A model generated the notes under the pieces. That model worked only from the letters and a program-made list of their open reading frames with translations. It did no database searches and was not told the DNA's origin. DNA of 64,000 nucleotides, taken from the NCBI GenBank assembly GCA_047967505.1, contig CM106541.1, one strand, 5' to 3'. Origin of the DNA: Dipteris shenzhenensis. Taxonomy: Eukaryota; Polypodiophyta; Polypodiopsida; Gleicheniales. Shown here one piece after another: positions 60,158-64,000 of the stretch (position 1 is its first letter; every line of letters begins with the position of its first letter). Position numbers and translations under genes: made by a program.

Positions 60158-60912
60158 GTACTCTCTCTTCTCAGATCGCATTATTCCACATTTTCTAACT
60201 GTTCGATTTCCTCTATGTATATAGCATATTTTCATGCATCCTTGAGATTCCACGCGCTGTACATGACCTCCACTGGACATGCATAGTTTATGGATGTGAG
60301 CATTGTAAACAGAGAATTTACCAGTACACATGCGTGCAGCTAGATTAGATAAACCCCGTTTTATTATCATTCAATCGAGCCATTTACCAGCATGTTATAA
60401 GCCCTAACTCAGCGATGTAGTTTTTTGCCCGTGGCTCATTAGAAATATCATCCTTTAGGAAACATTTTGTATAAGCCTTTAAAGTGCTTACACGAAAAAA
60501 TAAGGGATTTGCAAAATTGACCTTGTCATGTGAAGAATAGGCACATTTTTGGCACTGCCATGAGATTGCATTCTTTGAAATAGAACAGTCAGCGGGAATC
60601 AATTACAATGGATGCTATTGGGACAGCGACAAGCAAATGGGGATGAGAAAACAGCCATGTATTGATAATTTCTCACAATTGGATAGGGACACCAAACAAA
60701 ACATGTGTCAGAAGTACACAAAATGACAAGGCTCTACAAACTATGTAGATAAAAGTTAGGGTCTCTATACCCCATGATGATGTGGCAGTGCCATGTGGCA
60801 TTATTGCCCAATGTAACAATAAGATTCCGTAGTTAATCTTAACTGATGGAGAGCACTGGTTGGTCTGGAAATGACATCAAAGTGTACACTGATTGAGCAT
60901 TAACTTATAACA
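60158..60912 (-). repeat. Intron start, then probable 3' LTR of copia-4 (inner edge at 60912)
   Basis: On the - strand the sequence after the purine tract AAGGGAGAG (60913-60921) starts TGTTATAAGTTAATGC at 60912, as a copia LTR does. The outer edge of the LTR was not located; somewhere in 60158-60600 it gives way to host intron. Confidence 0.5.
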
Positions 60913-60924
60913 CTCTCCCTTAAT

Positions 60925-61662
60925 GCAAAATTTGACATCTTGCAGTCCAAGCATGTCCCTGCACCATTCAAACTTCCTGCCATCCAGTGTTTTGTGAAAA
61001 TATCATCATCCTCTTGACATTGTGGTGCAAAATATGAGATCCATCTCCTGTGAGGCAAACATTTCTTGTTGAAATGAAACCCGACTTTAATGTGCTTAGT
61101 TGTTGCATGAACAACAAAATTTTTGGGCAAACAAATATAGCTTTTGTTATCACAAAACACAGGTGTACTTTCAACTTGTGGAATCCTAGAAGCCTCAACC
61201 ATGTGGCTTCACATATTGCCATGCTGGTTGCTTGATACTTTGCCTCAGTGGAAGATAATGCAACAGCCAGTTGCTTTTTTGTGCTCCAAGTAATGGCAAA
61301 GGAGTTAAGAAAAAACATATACCTTGTGGTAGATTTTCTGTCATCCATTGAACGTGCCCGGTCTACATGTTGCAGCCATGAAGGTCTATGTCTTTAGCCT
61401 CAAGCCCAAATTACATTCTGAATATCTTTCTGGTTGCTTTTTACTTGCCTCAATGGAAGACAATGCAATAGTCGGTTGTGTTTTACTGCTTCAAGTTATG
61501 GCAACTGAGCTAAGAGAAAACATATATCTTGTAGCAGATTTTCTGCCATCCATTGAACCTGCCTAGTTTGCATTTGTAAAGCCATGAAAATCTATGTCTT
61601 CAGCTATTACATATTTTAGCCCAAAGTACATTGTACCTTTCAGATATTTGAGTATCTTTCTA
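60925..61662 (-). pseudogene. Copia-4 RNase H, with internal duplication
   Basis: ARKILKYLKGTMYFGLKYV continues the RT sequence across the LINE-A insertion. Then MDDRKSTTRYMFFLNSFAIT, WSTKKQLAVALSSTEAKYQA and ATTKHIKVGFHFN follow. A diverged second copy of the RKS..STKKQ..ALSS segment lies at 61435-61575. Confidence 0.8.
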
Positions 61663-61664
61663 GC

Positions 61665-62370
61665 TCCACCTCCCCCAATCTTTGAGGATTTCGATCGGAC
61701 AGTTCCAGGTTTCCTCACACCAATTACGCATTGAGATTGGATGGGCTGAGGGTATCCCTAGAGAGGGCCACATTTGCACCCTGTGATCTATAGGATATTG
61801 AATTAGAGGAGCACTTTGCTTTCAGATGCCCTATGTATCATGAGATCCCAGGCTGTCACCATTGCCTTTTCAAAGATGGATTGGTCCCCTCTCCAACCTC
61901 GTGCTCCACACAGATCAGATATGTCTAGCAACTTTAATTCATGAGGTTAAATGGCATGACCACTTGCTGAGGGCACATAGACAAGATCAGGGAGCCCAAT
62001 CAGACTGTGTGATCACTGCATTTTTCCATTTGGATAGCATGGGCCAGAAGTCCCGAGGGAGGTGATGTAGCCGAGGCCCAGAGCGAGAGGTATGAATCCG
62101 ATAGACCCGTCAGCATGTCAATGCATAGAGGAGGCTTGGGGATTTTCCCTCAATGTTAGGTTTCATGCCATTGAGCACCGATCACCACCGAAGCCTCTCT
62201 CTATGGACTTGGTTCCTGAGATAGCTACAGAGACCTCCCACAACAATTATTTGTGTTTGCATTTGTCTTAGTTGCAAATGCCCCCTTAGTGGTTCCACCC
62301 ATTCAGCTCATCGTATCTGTTTGTTTCAGTCTCACAGACCCTTCGGCCTTTCAAATATTTTAAAAAACTT
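61665..62370 (+). mobile_element. LINE-A copy 5, 3' fragment
   Basis: Starts in the C-terminal region (CCCAATCTTTGAGGAT, compare 44066), carries the decayed zinc motif (LEEHFAFRCPMYHEI reading at about 61800-61850) and ends with hairpin AGACC (62336-62340), CTTC, GGCCT (62345-62349) and AAACTTTCTC. Confidence 0.75.
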
Positions 62371-63183
62371 TCTCAGGGAGAGGCACATATGCACTTTGTG
62401 TGACATGCAGGAGGTTGAGACAGAGGTGCACTTCATCTTGAGGTGTCATGTTTACTATGAGATCCACGGGCGTTTCTATTGTCTCTTTAGAGACAGTTAT
62501 GGGGTTTTGGCCCGATTCATCTCCTACCCAGACCAGCGATGTTTGGCAGGTTTCGTTCATGAGGCACTCAGACTCTGCGAGAGGGTACTTCGAGCACGGA
62601 GATATGAGCAGACTTCTTCCTTGGCTGATCCCTCTCAGAGTTCTATCATGGAGTTTTTTCAGCTAGATCACATGGACACCCACGGGACGAGGCCTCAACA
62701 TGACCGTGACCCGGAGCTTGTGACCCGACAGCTCAGACAGAGGGTTGACACACAGATCACTCTTGGGGACATCCCCTTCATGTTTAGAGTCGGGTCTTGC
62801 CCAACGGGGGTCACAGTAGACCTGGTTAGACGCAGAGCTATGACCAGGATACATCCCAGGGCTGCACCTTTGAGTGGCTGATAGCACTCTATCGCCGACT
62901 TCATGCCCGCATTGCCACACCCACCCTGATGTCTTGATGGTGATGATGATGATGACTATGATGTTGAGATAGTCGACTACCTACATGACATGACTATGTT
63001 GTATCTATGATTTAGTACTGACATTCTGCATATTTTGCATTTGCATTGGTGTGGATGCTCGTTTAGTAGCTCCACCACCACAGCTTGTTTGTACCAGGTT
63101 TTTCAGTCTCATAGACCCATCGGTCTTCCAAAAACTTTAATAAACTTTCTTTCTTTCTTTCTTTCTCTCTTTCTTTCTTTCTC
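62371..63183 (+). mobile_element. LINE-A copy 6, 3' fragment inserted in the tail of copy 5
   Basis: Begins abruptly at AGGGAGAGGCACATATGC (equivalent to 44151 in copy 4). It keeps RHICTLCDMQEVETEVHFIL and the tail VDTQITLGDIPFMFRVGS in an open frame (62321-62881). It ends with hairpin AGACC (63113-63117), CATC, GGTCT (63122-63126) and a TTTC/TCTC tail to 63183. Confidence 0.85.
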
Positions 63184-63199
63184 CAGTGTGACTCCTAGC

Positions 63200-64000
63200 T
63201 TCCTGCATAAACGTACTCGCTTTGTGGACTGCATAACTGATGTCAGGCCTTGTGGTAACCAGATCGATAAGGCTACCCACAAGCTACCTATATAAAGTGG
63301 CATCAACCGCAGGTCTTCCATAGGAGTCTTCAGAGATTTTCTGCATACTAAGCCTCTTTAGAATATCTTTAAGATAAATTGTACATGAGAGAAAATGTTC
63401 CTGTCAGAAAGCTGCCATATATCAATGGCCCAGGCCCAAATCTATAATTTCAAATGACATGCAAATGTCAGCCCTAATTACTGCAGTATGTGCACTATTG
63501 CTGCTAGTAGTTTGGATATCATCCACCCATATAATCATAAGCACCATATCAAGTACTTTTCTAAAATAATAGAGGTTTGGATCAGAAAAGTTTTTCTAAA
63601 TCCTTTTTGAAGGAAATGTGCCTCTATCCTAGCATACCATGCCTGGGGGTCTGCTGTAAGCCATAAAGAGTGTTTGGGGTCTGCACACAAGTCGCTCTCT
63701 ACCTTTTTACACAAAGCCCCCCTCAGTCTGTTGTGTCCTCTTCTAGATAACCATTCAAATTCAGATGCATTTGGAAGATTGGACAGCTCCTTTGTGCTGC
63801 GAAAGAACATAATGTTCTATGATGCTGAGTTTGCCAAAGTGCAAAGGTTTTTATATAATCGTTGCTTTCGATCTAACTCTAACCCCTTTGCAACAAGCCT
63901 TGCCTTGTATTTCTGAAATTTACCATCAAAGTCCCTGTTGATTCTATATGTCTGTTTGGTGCCTATCGCTGATTTACTTTGTGGTAACTCACATAAATCC
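63200..64000 (-). pseudogene. Copia-4 reverse transcriptase, partial
   Basis: In shifting frames: CADPKHSLWLTADPQAWYAR (YGLKQ.PRAWY region), RIEAHFLQKGFRKT, MIIWVDDIQTTSSN (YVDD box as WVDD) and TRPDISYAVHKASTFMQE at about 63240-63200. Frame changes at about 63560 and 63660. Confidence 0.75.

Larger units (their letters stand above)
60913..64000 (-). mobile_element. Copia-4: Ty1/copia RT and RNase H, interrupted by LINE-A
   Basis: Reverse orientation. RT at 63990-63200, then the LINE-A nest (61665-63183), then RNase H (61662-60925) and the polypurine tract. Its sequence is distinct from copia-1 to -3 (DDRKSTTRYMFFLNSFAITW; STEAKYQATSMAICEATWLR). The upstream part lies beyond the window. Confidence 0.8.

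Overview
The window looks like nuclear DNA of a large-genome land plant (a fern, lycophyte or gymnosperm would fit; the sequence alone does not decide). There are no bacterial operons, rRNAs or CRISPR arrays. It holds one host gene whose very long introns are packed with decayed retrotransposons. The LTR elements use a tggtatcagagc primer-binding site (plant initiator tRNA-Met), and the LINEs are plant L1-type.

Host gene (+ strand): nine exons at 3771-3827, 4310-4393, 4742-4840, 17877-18020, 18163-18233, 50335-50395, 50572-50664, 50801-51016 and 60065-60157 join into one open frame of 306 codons. It reads through the winged-helix/HA2 region and the OB-fold of a DExH-box RNA helicase (DHX29/DHX57-like, plant DExH4/DExH7 class). 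The start of the gene, with the helicase motor domains, and its last exon(s) lie outside the window. The introns measure 482, 348, 13036, 142, 32101, 176, 136 and 9048 bp. Two of them appear to be GC-AG introns.

Layout: 1-3125 is an upstream intron with LINE-A (- strand) abutting a LINE-B 3' end. The 13-kb intron holds a LINE-A tail (about 5990), nested LINE tails ending in (GT)n, a complete but dead Ty1/copia element (copia-1, 7432-13396, 268-bp LTRs, 5-bp duplication GTAAC) and an oppositely oriented copia-2 remnant. The 32-kb intron holds Gypsy-like gag debris on the - strand, a long LINE-B (23490-28240), copia-3 (about 28905-34012), LINE-A copies 2, 3 and 4 (34013-44897), a non-autonomous LTR element (45083-47126) and further LTR-like sequence. 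The 9-kb intron holds LINE-B 3' fragments, a duplicated LINE ORF1 region and a 598-bp hAT-type MITE. Copia-4, itself interrupted by two nested LINE-A 3' ends, follows the last visible exon.

All transposon reading frames seen here are broken, so none is likely to be active. The points most worth following up are the two-zone repetitive leader shared by the copia elements (a GTAC-dense zone, then a GGGGCTTTTG-repeat zone), the conserved AGACC/GGTCT hairpin plus (TTTC)n tail of LINE-A, LINEs inserted into LINE microsatellite tails, and the giant-intron helicase gene itself.
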